Shown here piece by piece: positions 33,210-42,802 of a DNA stretch of 64,000 bases. Numbering within the stretch: the first letter of the stretch is position 1; every line of letters begins with the position of its first letter. The notes below the pieces were generated by a model, which made no database searches, was not told the DNA's origin, and saw only the letters and a list, made by a program, of their open reading frames with translations. Source of the DNA: an uncultured Faecalibacterium sp. (GTDB taxonomy: Bacteria > Bacillota > Clostridia > Oscillospirales > Ruminococcaceae); the NCBI GenBank assembly GCA_934513205.1, contig CAKSWU010000001.1, positions 1 to 64,000 on the forward strand, read 5' to 3'. Made by a program: the position numbers and the translations under genes.

Positions 33210-34118
33210 TCAGACGTTCAGGTGCTTTCGGATGGAGAACATGCTGCCCAGACCGCCCACGATGGCACCGCACAGCAAACTGGAGGTGAGGATGGTGGGC
33301 CAGACAGCGCTGACCGGGGCCAGCGTGCGGCCCACGAGCATCTGCCAGACTCCGCCAAGGCCGCCCGACGCCTGCACCATGTAGGAATAGCCCGCCACGC
33401 TGACCGCAGCGGTCAGTGCGCCGGAGATCAGGCCCATGGCCAGACCCTCCACAAAGAAGGGCAGGGTGACAAGGCTGTTGGTGGCACCCACATACTTCAT
33501 AATTTCGATCTCGCGGCGGCGTGCAAACACGCTGAGGCGGATGGTGCTGCCCACCGTGATGATGCTGACCACCATCAGCACCAGAACGATGCCGCGGCCC
33601 GCCCGGGTCACGGACTGCTGGATCTGCACGAATACTTTGGTCATCTCCACCGGGGCGGTGACGCTGTACACGCCCGGGATGGCCTGCATCTTCTGGCTCA
33701 TGGCCTCCATGCTGCCAAGGTCTGCGATGGAGACCCGGTAATTTGCCTTGAAGGGGTTGTCGGTCTCGAACTCGTCCCACAGCGAGGAATAGTCCTGCAT
33801 ATAGCCGCGGTAGGTGTCCAGCACGTCCTGCTTGGAGACATACGACACCCCGGTGACGCCCTCCATGGCGGAAAGCTGTTCGCCCACGCTCTGCGCTGTG
33901 GCGTCATCGCACTCCGGGTCCAGATAGACCACGGTCTCGTTCTGGCTGCCCAGATAGTTGACCATGCTGTCCACGTTCACTTCTGCCAGACTGGCAAAGG
34001 TGTTCAGGGTCATGCAGACGCTGAGGGACGCGATGCAGGCAATGGTCATGGCCCAGTGCTTGCCCAGATTGCGCACGCCGCGCTTGGTCAGAAACCAGAA
34101 GGTAGACGGTCGCATCAT
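33210..34118 (-). CDS. ftsX: Cell division protein FtsX
   Basis: Permease-like partner of FtsE that relays ATP-driven shape change to a murein hydrolase outside. 302 residues: first membrane helix about 23-45, an extracellular domain (about 46-175) that contacts the hydrolase, and three C-terminal helices with the FtsX motif STIRLSVFARRREIEIMKYVGAT (shown in part), which is the coupling site to FtsE. ATG overlaps the ftsE stop by four bases. Confidence 0.95.
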   Translation of the reverse strand: MMRPSTFWFLTKRGVRNLGKHWAMTIACIASLSVCMTLNTFASLAEVNVDSMVNYLGSQNETVVYLDPECDDATAQSVGEQLSAMEGVTGVSYVSKQDVLDTYRGYMQDYSSLWDEFETDNPFKANYRVSIADLGSMEAMSQKMQAIPGVYSVTAPVEMTKVFVQIQQSVTRAGRGIVLVLMVVSIITVGSTIRLSVFARRREIEIMKYVGATNSLVTLPFFVEGLAMGLISGALTAAVSVAGYSYMVQASGGLGGVWQMLVGRTLAPVSAVWPTILTSSLLCGAIVGGLGSMFSIRKHLNV

Positions 34119-34855
34119 ACAGTGACCACCTCCTTTTCTTCAAACAGGCGGCCCTGATGGTCGGGCCGTGCCAGAATGGCCTGCGGGTCTGCGGGCACAT
34201 CCGAGATGATGCGGCCCTTTTTCAGGGTGACGACCCGCTGATGGAACTGACGCACCAGCTCGTGCTCGTGGGTGACCACCAGCACCGTGATGCCCATCTC
34301 GCTGACCCGCTCCAGCAGCTCCATCATCTCCAGACTCAGCTCCGGGTCGATGTTGCCGGTGGGCTCGTCCGCAATGACCAGCTTGGGGCTGTGGGCCAGA
34401 GCGCGGGCCACTGCCACACGCTGCTGTTCGCCGCCGGAAAGGGTATCCGGGTAGGCATCGGCCTTGTCCTCCAAATGTACCAGCTCCAGCATATATTCCA
34501 CGCGCTCGCGGATCTCCTTGCTCTTCACGTTGGTGACATGCATGGCAAAGGCGATGTTCTCATACACCGTCATGCTGGGGATGAGGCGGAAGTCCTGAAA
34601 GATGATGCCCATCTGACGGCGCAGATACGGCACCTGATGGCGGCGCAGCCGGGCAACATTCTTGCCCAGCACCGTCACTTTGCCGTCGGTGGGGGTCTCC
34701 TCGCGCAGGATCAGCTTGAGCAACGTGGACTTGCCCGCGCCGGAGTGACCCAGCAAAAACACGAACTCGCCGTCATCCACATGGAGGCTGATGTCCTCCA
34801 GCGCCAGCGGTCCGCCTTTTTTGTATTCCTTAGAGACATGCTCAAAGTCTATCAT
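34115..34855 (-). CDS. ftsE: Cell division ATP-binding protein FtsE
   Basis: ABC ATPase on the inner face of the membrane, driving FtsX. 246 residues. Walker A GHSGAGKST (36-44), Q-loop IFQDFRL, signature LSGGEQQRVAVARAL, Walker B LVIADEPTGNID and the switch His in VTHEHEL. First gene of the ftsE-ftsX-hydrolase-small protein-ctpA operon, all on minus with short or no gaps. Confidence 0.96.
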   Translation of the reverse strand: MIDFEHVSKEYKKGGPLALEDISLHVDDGEFVFLLGHSGAGKSTLLKLILREETPTDGKVTVLGKNVARLRRHQVPYLRRQMGIIFQDFRLIPSMTVYENIAFAMHVTNVKSKEIRERVEYMLELVHLEDKADAYPDTLSGGEQQRVAVARALAHSPKLVIADEPTGNIDPELSLEMMELLERVSEMGITVLVVTHEHELVRQFHQRVVTLKKGRIISDVPADPQAILARPDHQGRLFEEKEVVTV

Positions 34856-34908
34856 GGAAAGAAACAGCTCCTGACATCATATTTTTTGATGGTCATACCG
34901 AAACAGGC

Positions 34909-34947
34909 AAAAAGAACCGGCCAGCATCGGTTGCGAGCGGCCGGTTC
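34909..34947 (-). terminator. Terminator of the PucR-type regulator gene
   Basis: On minus GAACCGGCC and GGCCGGTTC pair across 16 bases, followed by CTTTTTGCC. Confidence 0.75.
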
Positions 34948-34974
34948 GAAGCCGCAGGCATTGCGGCTTGAAAA

Positions 34975-36060
34975 TCAGTATTTGGCCGGGTTGTTGGACA
35001 GGTACTTCTTGACCATCAGCGCCACCTTGAACACGATGGCGTCATCGAACTCACGCAGATCCAGACCGGTCAGCTTTTTGATCTTTTCCAGACGATACAC
35101 CAGCGTATTGCGGTGCACGAACAGACCGCGGCTGGTCTCGGAGACGTTCAGGTTATTCTCGAAGAAGCGCTGGATGGTGAACAGAGTCTCCTGATCCAGA
35201 CTTTCGATGCTGCCCTGCTTGAACACCTCGCGCAGGAACATCTCGCACACGGTGGTGGGCAGCTGATAGATCAGACGTGCAATGCCCAGATTGTCGTAGC
35301 GGATGATCTGCTTTTCAGTGTCGAACACCTTGCTCACTTCCATGGCGATCTGTGCTTCCTTGAAAGAGGTGGCCAGATCCTTCACGTTGGAGATGGGGGT
35401 GCCGATGCCCACCACAGCCTTGATATAGTGCTCGCCGGACAGGGTGTCCACAATGCTGGCCGCCAGCTTTTCCATGTCGGAGCGGTCGATGCCCTTGCGG
35501 ATTTCCTTGACCAGCACCGTGTCGGTCTCGCTGATGTTGAACACGAAGTCCTTCTGCTTGTCCGGGAACAGGCTGCTGACCACATCGTAGGCGGAGATGT
35601 CGCCGCCGGAGGTCACCCGCACGATGAACACCACGCGGGAAACATCGGTGGCAAAGTGCAGCTCCCGTGCCTTGGCGTAGATGTCGCCGGGCAGGATGTT
35701 GTCCAGCACCACGTTCTTGATGAAGTTGGACTTGTCGAACTTTTCATCGTGGTACTGCTTGATGCTCTGCAGACTGATGGACAGCAGCGCGGCGAACTGA
35801 CCTGCAGTTTCATCTGCACCCTCCACGAACACTGCATAATCGTTATGCTTGGCGCTGGAGAACTGCTGGTAGGTGTAGCCATCGCGGACAAAGCGGTCGC
35901 CTGCGGTGAGACGCTCCGCCATAAAGCCCTCGCGTACTTCGCCGATCAGGTTCAGCTCCGAGCAGGAGATAACAGCGCCGGTCTCATCCACAACGCCCAC
36001 CACCCGGTTGATCGCGTCTTTCATCTGGTAGATCACGCTTTGAAATACTCTATTGGCCAT
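34975..36060 (-). CDS. PucR/CdaR-family transcriptional regulator
   Basis: 361 residues. The C-terminal 60 carry the PucR-type helix-turn-helix (NNLNVSETSRGLFVHRNTLVYRLEKI, shown in part) found in regulators of sugar-diacid and purine catabolism. The N-terminal ~130 residues look like a GAF/PAS-type sensor, and the middle resembles the GGDEF-like region of CdaR proteins without its catalytic motif. Monocistronic, with its own promoter and terminator, upstream of ftsE. Target genes cannot be inferred; ligand unknown. Confidence 0.82.
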   Translation of the reverse strand: MANRVFQSVIYQMKDAINRVVGVVDETGAVISCSELNLIGEVREGFMAERLTAGDRFVRDGYTYQQFSSAKHNDYAVFVEGADETAGQFAALLSISLQSIKQYHDEKFDKSNFIKNVVLDNILPGDIYAKARELHFATDVSRVVFIVRVTSGGDISAYDVVSSLFPDKQKDFVFNISETDTVLVKEIRKGIDRSDMEKLAASIVDTLSGEHYIKAVVGIGTPISNVKDLATSFKEAQIAMEVSKVFDTEKQIIRYDNLGIARLIYQLPTTVCEMFLREVFKQGSIESLDQETLFTIQRFFENNLNVSETSRGLFVHRNTLVYRLEKIKKLTGLDLREFDDAIVFKVALMVKKYLSNNPAKY

Positions 36061-36143
36061 AATGGTACCCCTTTTCCTCTTTTGTGCAAACCGCCGCGGC
36101 AGCTGACTGTGATTTTCAACAATTTAGCTGCATTACATTTTAT

Positions 36144-36172
36144 ATTTTACACAAAAGAATTTACTTTTGCAA
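36144..36172 (-). promoter_or_regulatory. Promoter of the PucR-type regulator gene
   Basis: On minus TTGCAA (36167-36172), 17-bp spacer, TAAAAT (36144-36149). The leader is about 75 bases. Confidence 0.65.
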
Positions 36173-36324
36173 CAGATTTCAACAAAAAAGATTGTTTTTT
36201 CTTGTGAATTTTATCTTTCAGGGGGTCCAAAGGCCAAAAAAGCACCTTTTTGCGTGGTTCTTGGTGTCTATTCTAGCGTTAAAATGTGTTGTTTTTTTGA
36301 AAACCGGGTGAAAAGCCCCCTCAT

Positions 36325-37026
36325 TCAACTGGTAATTTCTGACACTTCTTCGGCAGAAAGCTCCCGCCACTGCCCCGGCGCAAGGGCGGCGTCCAGCGCA
36401 AGGCCGCCGATGGCGTCCCGGTGCAGCGCGTTCACCCCGGCACCGTACACGCCGAACATCCGTTTGATCTGGTGGTAGACCCCCTGCCGCAGCACCACCC
36501 GCACGGTCAGGCCGTCGGCGGAAAGGGCCGTCACCTCGGCGGGGGAAAGGGCGGTGCCGTCCGCCAGCGTGACCCCCGCCGCAAAGCCGGTGCGCATCTC
36601 CTCGGTCAGGGGGGTGTCCAGCACCACGGTGTAGGTCTTGGAGACGTGGCGTTTCGGGGCAAGGATGTCGTGGGCAAAGCCGCCGTCATCGGTCAGCAGC
36701 ACAAAGCCGGTGCTGGTCTTGTCCAGCCGCCCCGCCGGGAACAGCTGCCGCCGGGGGTAGGCGTCCGCCACAAGGTCCACCACCGTGGTGTCCCGCTTGT
36801 CGGTAGAGGCGCTGACCACCCCCTCGGGCTTGTTGAGCATGAGGTAGACGAACTGCTGATACGCCAGCGGCGCACCGTCCACTGCCACGGTGTCGGTGTC
36901 TTTCAGCTGAGTGTCCCCTTTTTTGCACACTGCACCGTTCACCTGCACGCGGCCCTTTGCCAGCAGGGCCTTGGCCTCGCTGCGGGTGCACTGGGCAGTC
37001 TGGGCCAGATATTTATCCAATCGCAT
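36325..37026 (-). CDS. RsuA/RluB-family pseudouridine synthase
   Basis: Isomerises a specific uridine in rRNA. 233 residues: N-terminal S4 RNA-binding domain (MRLDKYLAQTAQCTRSEAKALL) and catalytic domain with the GRLDKTSTGFVLLT motif containing the catalytic Asp, and QGVYHQIKRMFG. It matches the small-subunit RsuA subgroup in size. Start at 37026 after AAAGGAG; the open frame continues upstream but is not coding. Stands alone. Confidence 0.92.
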   Translation of the reverse strand: MRLDKYLAQTAQCTRSEAKALLAKGRVQVNGAVCKKGDTQLKDTDTVAVDGAPLAYQQFVYLMLNKPEGVVSASTDKRDTTVVDLVADAYPRRQLFPAGRLDKTSTGFVLLTDDGGFAHDILAPKRHVSKTYTVVLDTPLTEEMRTGFAAGVTLADGTALSPAEVTALSADGLTVRVVLRQGVYHQIKRMFGVYGAGVNALHRDAIGGLALDAALAPGQWRELSAEEVSEITS

Positions 37027-37118
37027 AGGCGGTTCTCCTTTGTTGATGATGCTTCCAGTGTAGCATGCCCGCGGATTTTTCTCAAGGGGGGAACGATTTT
37101 GAATGCTCTCCTCTGCAG

Positions 37119-37173
37119 GCTGAACCCTCTCAGTCAAAGCCTGACGGCTTTGACTGCTCCCCCGTGGGGGAGC
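37119..37173. repeat. Partial palindromic repeat element (family 1)
   Basis: CCCTCTCAGTCAAAGCC-tgac-GGCTTTGACT and GCTCCCCC-gt-GGGGGAGC. Shares the CCCTCTCAGTC end with elements at 44145, 46278, 51146 and 58729. Confidence 0.6.
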
Positions 37174-37297
37174 TTTATGAGCTCTGACCGTTCGATGCGT
37201 AAAAGCTCTAAAACTTCCCCCGCAACGCGACTGTATCTGCAGGAAACAAGCGCGGAAAATGCCGTTTTCCGTCCCGGTCCCTGACCTGTGAAAACGA

Positions 37298-37330
37298 AAC
37301 ACCGGGACGTCCGCAGACGTCCCGGTGTTT
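37298..37330. terminator. Terminator of purB
   Basis: A perfect palindrome AAACACCGGGACGTC/GACGTCCCGGTGTTT with loop TGC (plus strand CGC region), followed on minus by CGTTTT. Confidence 0.7.
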
Positions 37331-37392
37331 CAATCCAAAAACAATTTTCCGCTGTTGATGCCCAGAGCGCAAGCGGAGGGCATTTCAGATCA

Positions 37393-38838
37393 TCAGACGC
37401 TCAGGGAGGCGTGCTGCTCCACGGCATCGGGGTTGGCATCGAAGATGGGCTGCAGGACATTGGCGATGAACTCCTCCACCTGCTGCGGTGCACGGCCCAC
37501 AAAGTTCTCCGGCACCAGCCCTGCCACGATTTCCTCGCGGGTCAGGCCAAAGGCGGGGTCGGCGGCAATGCGGTCCACCATATCGTTGGGCAGGCCCTCT
37601 TCCTTGACCTGCTTGCCGGCGGCGATGGCGTGCTGACGCAGACGCTCGTGCAGCTCCTGACGGTTGCCGCCCTTTTCCACGGCCTGCATCATAATGTTCT
37701 CGCTGGCCATGAAGGGCAGTTCTGCCATCAGGCGGCTGCGCACCACCTTGGGGTAGACCACCAGACCATCGGTGACGTTGAGCATGATGTTCAGGATGGC
37801 GTCCGTGGCAAGGAAGCCCTCGGCCATAGCCACACGCTTGTTGGCGCTGTCGTCCAGCGTGCGCTCGAACCACTGGGTACCGGTGGTGAAGCTGGGGTTC
37901 AGCACATCCACCATCAGGTAGCGGGCCAGCGCGCAGATGCGCTCGCAGCGCATGGGGTTGCGCTTGTAGGGCATGGCGGAGGAACCGATTTGGTTCTTCT
38001 CGAAGGGCTCTTCCATCTCCTTGAAGTTTGCCAGCAGGCGCAGGTCGGTGGCAAACTTCATGCAGCTCTGGCCGATGCCTGCCAGTGCATTGAGGATGAA
38101 GGCGTCCACCTTGCGGCTGTAGGTCTGGCCGGACACCGGCACCACCGCCTTGGGGTCAAAGCCCATCTCCTTTGCAATGGAAGCATCCACAGCGCGGATC
38201 TTGTCGGCATCGCCCTTGAACAGCTCCATGAAGGAAGCCTGCGTGCCGGTGGTGCCCTTGACGCCGCGCAGCTGCAGAGTGGCAAGGCGGTGGTCGATCT
38301 CAGCAAGATCCATCACCAGCTCGTTGGCCCACAGGGTAGCGCGCTTGCCCACGGTGGTGGGCTGGGCGGGCTGGCAGTGGGTATAGGCCATGCAGGGCAT
38401 GTCCTTGTACTCCTTGGCGAAGTGTGCCAGCTTTGCCAGCACACCCACCAGCTTTTTACGCACCAGTTCCAGACCCTGCCGCATCACGATGATGTCGGTG
38501 TTGTCGCCCACATAGCAGCTGGTAGCACCCAGATGGATGATGCCGGCAGCCTTGGGGCACTGCTGTCCGTAGGCGTAGACGTGGCTCATCACGTCGTGGC
38601 GCACCAGCTTTTCCCGCTCAATGGCCACTTCGTAGTTGATGTCGTCCACATGGGCTTCCAGCTCTGCCACCATCTCCGGGGTGATGTTGGTCAGGCCCTG
38701 CCCCATTTCGGCACGGGCCAGTGCCACCCACAGGCGGCGCCATGTGCGGAACTTGTTGTCGTCCGAGAAGATGTACTGCATCTCATCGGAAGCGTAGCGG
38801 GTGGAAAAAGGGCTGATATAGCGATCATGCTGTGACAT
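37393..38838 (-). CDS. purB: Adenylosuccinate lyase
   Basis: Eliminates fumarate from SAICAR and from adenylosuccinate, serving two steps of purine synthesis. 481 residues. The fumarase-superfamily signature GSSAMPYKRNP is present, as are GATSCYVGDN with catalytic His region (THCQPAQPTTVGKR). Length and motif spacing fit the longer, eukaryote-like PurB subgroup. Last gene of the purine operon, separated from purL by a 180-bp repeat-bearing gap. Confidence 0.96.
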   Translation of the reverse strand: MSQHDRYISPFSTRYASDEMQYIFSDDNKFRTWRRLWVALARAEMGQGLTNITPEMVAELEAHVDDINYEVAIEREKLVRHDVMSHVYAYGQQCPKAAGIIHLGATSCYVGDNTDIIVMRQGLELVRKKLVGVLAKLAHFAKEYKDMPCMAYTHCQPAQPTTVGKRATLWANELVMDLAEIDHRLATLQLRGVKGTTGTQASFMELFKGDADKIRAVDASIAKEMGFDPKAVVPVSGQTYSRKVDAFILNALAGIGQSCMKFATDLRLLANFKEMEEPFEKNQIGSSAMPYKRNPMRCERICALARYLMVDVLNPSFTTGTQWFERTLDDSANKRVAMAEGFLATDAILNIMLNVTDGLVVYPKVVRSRLMAELPFMASENIMMQAVEKGGNRQELHERLRQHAIAAGKQVKEEGLPNDMVDRIAADPAFGLTREEIVAGLVPENFVGRAPQQVEEFIANVLQPIFDANPDAVEQHASLSV

Positions 38839-38892
38839 TGGTTGTTTTCCTCCTATGATCTGACGGAACTCAAGGGCAACAGCTGCCTGCGG

Positions 38893-38947
38893 TGCGCCCT
38901 CATCCGGCGCTTGTGCGCCACCTTCCCCCGTCCGGGGGAAGGCTTTC
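38893..38947. repeat. Palindromic repeat element (family 2) between purL and purB
   Basis: TGCGCCCTCATCCGGCGC-ttgt-GCGCCACC then CCTTCCCCCG-tc-CGGGGGAAGG. The same two stems occur inverted at 52638-52700, and the first part at 42753-42793. Confidence 0.65.
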
Positions 38948-39017
38948 CCAGCGCTGCATTAGCGGCTGAAGGCGCTGCCTATATAGGCAGACACCCTTTT
39001 GCTTATTTATTCTACCA

Positions 39018-42000
39018 TCAAACCTTGAAATAGTCCACGCCGCCCTCAAAGATCGGCTGGTATTTGTCGCCAGTGACGTTCTTGTACAGGTACTCGCCGC
39101 TGCGCTCCGAGTGGCCCATCTTGCCGAACACGCGGCCGTCCGGGCTGGTGATGCCCTCGATGGCAAGCACCGAGCCGTTGGGGTTGCAGCGCTGGTCCAT
39201 GGTGGGGGTGCCGGTCAGGTCCACATACTGGGTGGCGATCTGACCGTTCTTCAGCATGGTGTCCAACACCTCCTGCGGGGCCACAAAGCGGCCTTCGCCG
39301 TGGCTGATGGCAACGGTGAACTGGTCGCCCAGCTCGCACTTGGACAGCCACGGGCTGCCGGTGGAGGCGATGCGGGTGCGCACCAGCATGCTCTGGTGGC
39401 GTCCGATGGTGTTGAAGGTCAGGGTGGGGTCGCAGGCGGTGATGGGGCGGATGTCGCCGTAGGGCACAAGACCCAGCTTGATGAGTGCCTGGAAGCCGTT
39501 GCAGATGCCCAGCATCAGGCCGTCGCGCTGCTGCAGCAGACGGCGCACTGCCTCGGTGACCGCAGGATTGCGGAAGAAGGAGGCGATGAACTTGGCGCTG
39601 CCGTCCGGCTCGTCGCCGCCGGAGAAGCCGCCGGGCAGCATGACGATCTGGCTGGCGTCGATGGCCTTGACCAGTGCCTCACAGCTCTCGGCAACATCGG
39701 CGGGGGTCAGGTTGCGCACCACCAGAATTTCGGGGTCGGCACCGGCGCGGGCGAAGGCGCGGGCGGTGTCGTACTCGCAGTTGGTGCCGGGGAACACCGG
39801 AATGATGACCTTGGGCTTTGCCACACCGATCTTGGGTGCGGCGGGGGCGGTCAGGCTGCCGTTGATCTTCTCCACGGTGGGGCCGTCCTTGCGGTAGGGA
39901 TACACCGGCTCCAGCTTGCTTTCCCAGATCTCCTGCAGCTGAGCCATATCCAGCTTTTCGCCGCAGGCTTCAAAGGTGTACTCCTTGGTGGTCTCGCCCA
40001 GGATCTCGCCGGCGGGCGAATCGGAGACCATTTCCAGCACGATGGAGCCGTACATGGGCTCGAACATGCGGTGGGTGGTCATATCCGCAGCCTGCATCTT
40101 GAAGCCGATGTGGTTGCCAAGCCCCATCTTGAACAGAGCCTCGGCAATGCCGCCGTAGCCCACAGCGCAGGCGGAAGCAACCATGCCCTCTTCGATCATG
40201 TCCTCCACGATCTTATAGTTGGCCTTCAGCGAGAAGTAGTTGGGGCAGCCGGTAGCCGGGTCAATGATGGGACGGATGAGCACCACGGTGCTCTCGGGCT
40301 TTTTGAACTCGGTGGAGACCACGCGGCCTGCCTTGCCGATGGCTGTGGCAAAGGACACCAGCGTGGGGGGCACATCCAGATCCTCGAAGGAGCCGGACAT
40401 ACTGTCCTTGCCGCCGATGGACGCGATGCCCAGGCCCATCTGGGCTTCCAGTGCGCCAAGCAGAGCTGCCACGGGCTTGCCCCAGCGCTCCGGAGCCGTG
40501 CCCAGACGCTCGAAGTATTCCTGGAAGGTCAGGTAGGCATCCTCGTAGCGGAAGCCGGATGCCACCAGCTTGGTCACGCTTTCAATGACCGCCATCTGTG
40601 CGCCCACATACTGGTCGGCGCTCATCAGATAGGGGTTATAGCCCCATGCCATGCCGGAGCAGGTGCTGGTCTCGCCGTCCACCGGCAGCTTTGCCACCAT
40701 GGCGTTCTGGGGGGTCAGCTGGTATGCACCGCCAAAGGGCATGAGCACGGTGGCGGCGCCGATGGTGGAGTCGAAACGCTCAGCAAGGCCCTTCTTGCTG
40801 CAAACGTTCAAATCGCCCACCATGTTCTTCATCTTCTGGCTGAAGGTCAGACCGGCCCACTGGGGCTGCCAGACGCTGCCCTTTTCCACATGGACCTTCT
40901 GGTGCTTTTCGGCACCGTTGGAGTTCAAAAACTCGCGGCTGATGTTCACGATGGACACGCCGTTCCACACCATGTTCAGGCGCTTTTCCTCGGTGACCTT
41001 CGCCACAGGGGTTGCCTCAAGGTTCTCCTCGGTGGCAATGGCGATGAACTTGTCCACATCCTCCGGGGCAAGGGCCACAGCCATGCGCTCCTGGCTCTCG
41101 CTGATGGCCAGCTCGGTGCCGTCCAGACCCTCGTACTTCTTGGTGACCTTGTTCAGGTCGATGTACAGGCCGTCGGCCAGCTCACCGATGGCAACGGACA
41201 CACCGCCTGCACCAAAGTCGTTGCAGCGCTTGATCATCCTGCAGGCGTCCTCGCGGCGGAACAGGCGCTGCAGCTTGCGCTCGATGGGAGCGTTGCCCTT
41301 CTGCACCTCGGCACCGCAGTGCTCAAGGCTGTCCAGCTTGTGGGCCTTGGAGGAGCCGGTGGCACCGCCCACGCCGTCACGGCCGGTGCGGCCGCCCAGC
41401 AGCACGATGACATCGCCGGGGGCGGGGCACTCGCGGCGGACGTGGGAAGCGGGAGTTGCGCCCACAACGGCACCGATCTCCATGCGCTTTGCCACATAGC
41501 CGGGGTGGTAAATCTCGTCCACCTGACCGGTGGCCAGACCGATCTGGTTGCCGTAGGAGGAGTAGCCGGCGGCAGCGGTGGTCACCAGCTTGCGCTGGGG
41601 CAGCTTGCCGGGCAACGTCTCGCTGACCGGCTTGAGCGGGTCGCCTGCGCCGGTAACGCGCATGGCCTGATAGACGTAGCTGCGGCCGGACAGCGGGTCA
41701 CGGATGGCACCGCCGATGCAGGTAGCCGCGCCGCCGAAGGGCTCGATCTCGGTGGGGTGGTTGTGGGTCTCGTTCTTGAACAGGAACAGCCAGTCCTCGT
41801 CCTTGCCGTTGACATCGCACTTGATCTTGACGGTGCAGGCGTTGATCTCCTCGGACTCGTCCAGATTCTTCAGGATGCCCTGCTTCTTCAGCTCCTTGGC
41901 ACCAATGGTGGCAAGGTCCATCATGCAGCGGGGCTTGTTCTCGCGGCCCAGATCGGTGCGCATGGCCATGTAGCGGTCAAAAGCTTCCTGCACCACGGCG

Positions 42001-42713
42001 TCGTCGATCTGCACATCGTCCAGAATGGTGCCGAAGGTGGTGTGGCGGCAGTGATCGGACCAGTAGGTGTCGATCATCTTGATCTCGGTGATGGTGGGGT
42101 CGCGCTGCTCGGTGCGGAAGTACTCCTGGCAGAACTTGATGTCCCCCAGATCCATGGCCAGACCCTTTTCCTCAATGAACTTCGCAAGACCTGCCTCGTC
42201 CAGCTGATTGAAGCCCTCCAGCACTGCCACGGCAGCGGGCACGGGGTAATCCATCTTCAGGGTCTCTTTGGTCTCCAGAGAAGCCTCGCGGGCTTCCACG
42301 GGGTTGATGACATACTTCTTGATCTCGGCCACCTGCTCGGGGGTCAGAGCGCCCTCCAGCAGGTAGACGCGGGCAGAGCGCACCAGCGGGCGCTCGCCCT
42401 GACTGATGAGCTGGATGCACTCTGCAGCAGAATCTGCGCGCTGGTCGAACTGACCGGGCAGATATTCCACCGCGAAGGACACGCCCTCGGCGGCGGGCAG
42501 CTCGGCGTAGGTGTTGTCCACCGGCGGCTCGCTGAACACGGTGCTGACGCACTGGTTGAACAGTGCCTCGTCGATGCCTTCCACGTCGTAGCGGTTCAGC
42601 AGGCGCAGACCGGTCAGGTCCTTGATGCCCAGCAGGCTGGTGAGTTCGTTTTTCAGACCGTTGGCCTCGACATCAAAGCCGGGCTTTTTTTCCACATAAA
42701 TACGATAGACCAT
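39018..42713 (-). CDS. purL: Phosphoribosylformylglycinamidine synthase, single-chain
   Basis: Converts FGAR, glutamine and ATP to FGAM. 1231 residues, combining the synthase and glutaminase halves that most Firmicutes encode as purS, purL and purQ. The synthase part has DTYWSDHCRHTTF, the ATP-site GGAATCIGGAIRDPLSGR (split) and GGKDSMSGSFEDL; the C-terminal class I glutaminase has PGGFSGGDEPDG and the nucleophile Cys in GICNGFQ with a later catalytic His. Start after AAGGGGGAA. Between purD and purB. Confidence 0.97.
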   Translation of the reverse strand: MVYRIYVEKKPGFDVEANGLKNELTSLLGIKDLTGLRLLNRYDVEGIDEALFNQCVSTVFSEPPVDNTYAELPAAEGVSFAVEYLPGQFDQRADSAAECIQLISQGERPLVRSARVYLLEGALTPEQVAEIKKYVINPVEAREASLETKETLKMDYPVPAAVAVLEGFNQLDEAGLAKFIEEKGLAMDLGDIKFCQEYFRTEQRDPTITEIKMIDTYWSDHCRHTTFGTILDDVQIDDAVVQEAFDRYMAMRTDLGRENKPRCMMDLATIGAKELKKQGILKNLDESEEINACTVKIKCDVNGKDEDWLFLFKNETHNHPTEIEPFGGAATCIGGAIRDPLSGRSYVYQAMRVTGAGDPLKPVSETLPGKLPQRKLVTTAAAGYSSYGNQIGLATGQVDEIYHPGYVAKRMEIGAVVGATPASHVRRECPAPGDVIVLLGGRTGRDGVGGATGSSKAHKLDSLEHCGAEVQKGNAPIERKLQRLFRREDACRMIKRCNDFGAGGVSVAIGELADGLYIDLNKVTKKYEGLDGTELAISESQERMAVALAPEDVDKFIAIATEENLEATPVAKVTEEKRLNMVWNGVSIVNISREFLNSNGAEKHQKVHVEKGSVWQPQWAGLTFSQKMKNMVGDLNVCSKKGLAERFDSTIGAATVLMPFGGAYQLTPQNAMVAKLPVDGETSTCSGMAWGYNPYLMSADQYVGAQMAVIESVTKLVASGFRYEDAYLTFQEYFERLGTAPERWGKPVAALLGALEAQMGLGIASIGGKDSMSGSFEDLDVPPTLVSFATAIGKAGRVVSTEFKKPESTVVLIRPIIDPATGCPNYFSLKANYKIVEDMIEEGMVASACAVGYGGIAEALFKMGLGNHIGFKMQAADMTTHRMFEPMYGSIVLEMVSDSPAGEILGETTKEYTFEACGEKLDMAQLQEIWESKLEPVYPYRKDGPTVEKINGSLTAPAAPKIGVAKPKVIIPVFPGTNCEYDTARAFARAGADPEILVVRNLTPADVAESCEALVKAIDASQIVMLPGGFSGGDEPDGSAKFIASFFRNPAVTEAVRRLLQQRDGLMLGICNGFQALIKLGLVPYGDIRPITACDPTLTFNTIGRHQSMLVRTRIASTGSPWLSKCELGDQFTVAISHGEGRFVAPQEVLDTMLKNGQIATQYVDLTGTPTMDQRCNPNGSVLAIEGITSPDGRVFGKMGHSERSGEYLYKNVTGDKYQPIFEGGVDYFKV

Positions 42714-42752
42714 TGGGTAGGTTCCCCCTTATGATTCAATTCTTCTGAAGGC

Positions 42753-42793
42753 GCGCCCTCATCCGGCTCGCCTGCGGCGACTGATGAGGGTGC
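42753..42793. repeat. Short palindromic repeat between purD and purL
   Basis: GCGCCCTCATC (42753-42763) and GATGAGGGTGC (42783-42793) flank a GC-rich loop; family 2 end sequence. Confidence 0.55.
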
Positions 42794-42802
42794 TTTTCCT
42801 AA

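Noticed and set aside
39111..42734. A 1207-codon open frame on plus opposite purL, and similar long antisense frames at 2634-5171, 6549-8570, 59670-61559 and others
   Set aside because: They mirror strongly conserved genes in GC-rich DNA, where third-position bias keeps an antisense frame open; no domains or ribosome sites.
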